From Protostelium mycophagum (Eukaryota; Evosea; Variosea; Protosteliida; Protosteliaceae), in contig MZNV01002137.1 of assembly GCA_002081555.1 (NCBI GenBank), forward strand, positions 1 through 30,890: a stretch of DNA of 30,890 bases, in the 5' to 3' direction. Each line of letters opens with the position of its first letter. Positions within the stretch are counted from its first letter, which is position 1. Below are positions 30,730 through 30,890 of the stretch, piece after piece. The translations under genes were made by a program, and so were the position numbers. Under the pieces are notes generated by a model. The model ran no database searches. It saw only the letters and a list, made by a program, of their open reading frames with translations, and was not told where the DNA came from.

Positions 30730-30890
30730 TGGAGAAAAAACTTCCTGGTCTTGGTCCGAGAACGAGTTGGAAATACTTCAAAAGTATATTGATGATATTC
30801 TTTTAAAGGGCCTGATTTGCCCATCAAATTCTCCTATGGGAGCATCAGTACTCTTTGCAAGGAAGAATGACAGTTTGCTCAGACTATGTG
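30730..30890 (+). mobile_element. Ty3/Gypsy-type LTR retrotransposon fragment (pol, N-terminal reverse transcriptase)
   Basis: The last about 160 bases carry the entry region of a Ty3/Gypsy-type reverse transcriptase on the + strand, recognisable from the conserved spacing of the KG-(L/F)I-P-S, S-P-x-G-A, VLFARK and LRLCV blocks. The element runs off the right edge, so its ends, LTRs and overall state cannot be judged here. It is treated as a fossil copy. Age cannot be estimated from one partial copy. Confidence 0.8.

Noticed and set aside
1-30890. tRNA, rRNA, CRISPR or prokaryotic operon features
   Set aside because: I found no cloverleaf-like stretch, rRNA core sequence or regularly spaced direct repeats; gene structure is plainly eukaryotic with spliceosomal introns.

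Overview
This window is a gene-dense, intron-rich nuclear segment from a eukaryote, most likely an early-diverging (non-Dikarya) fungus or close relative. Three things support this. Introns are tiny, mostly about 33-80 nt with GTGAGT/GTATGT donors, and nearly every gene has several. The gene set mixes fungal-type functions (GH5 exo-glucanase tail, oligopeptide transporter, GH88 unsaturated glucuronyl hydrolase) with genes usually lost from yeasts (Integrator subunit INTS14, TMEM245-like AI-2E family protein, dynactin p150). There is no prokaryotic operon logic. Coordinates were read by eye, so exon boundaries are proposals unless stated as clear.

Layout from left to right: the 3' end of a GH5 glucanase (+, 1-186); a long, many-exon dynactin p150/Glued gene (-, 633-6839); a DUF985 cupin (+, 7409-7921); a highly expressed-looking two-exon repetitive acidic protein (+, 8389-9432); a TMEM245/AI-2E-type membrane protein with an N-terminal cytosolic extension (+, about 9723-12630); an OPT oligopeptide transporter (-, 12663-15802) ending only 32 bp from its convergent neighbour; a gene with three tandem purine nucleoside phosphorylase (PNP) domains (-, 16059-19946); an SLC25 mitochondrial carrier (-, 20120-21377); prefoldin subunit 6 (-, 22065-22710); a small LEA-like Ala/Gly-rich protein (+, 22815-23213); a tiny spliced ORF (+, 23454-23651); an unrecognised multi-pass membrane protein (-, 23700-24890); an unrecognised helical, proline-rich protein (-, about 24949-25543); INTS14 (-, about 25545-27047); Tat-SF1/CUS2 (-, 27153-28600); a secreted GH88 enzyme (-, 28776-30223); and the start of a Ty3/Gypsy-type retroelement fragment running off the right end.

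The most interesting biology is the triple-PNP gene. Domain 1 keeps the catalytic signature, while domains 2 and 3 keep the fold-defining landmarks but have lost catalytic motifs. This looks like a single-chain version of the normally homotrimeric enzyme. The most interesting DNA-level signal is a short word, GTTGTAGAT and its complement (extended form CTCGTTGTAGATG). I count 21 exact copies in 30.9 kb, on both strands, in exons (several reading frames), introns and at intron 3' ends. Two further words, the palindromes TGACGTCA and GAAATTTC, are also enriched, largely inside introns. Two unlinked loci share the first about 28 nt of a candidate intron.
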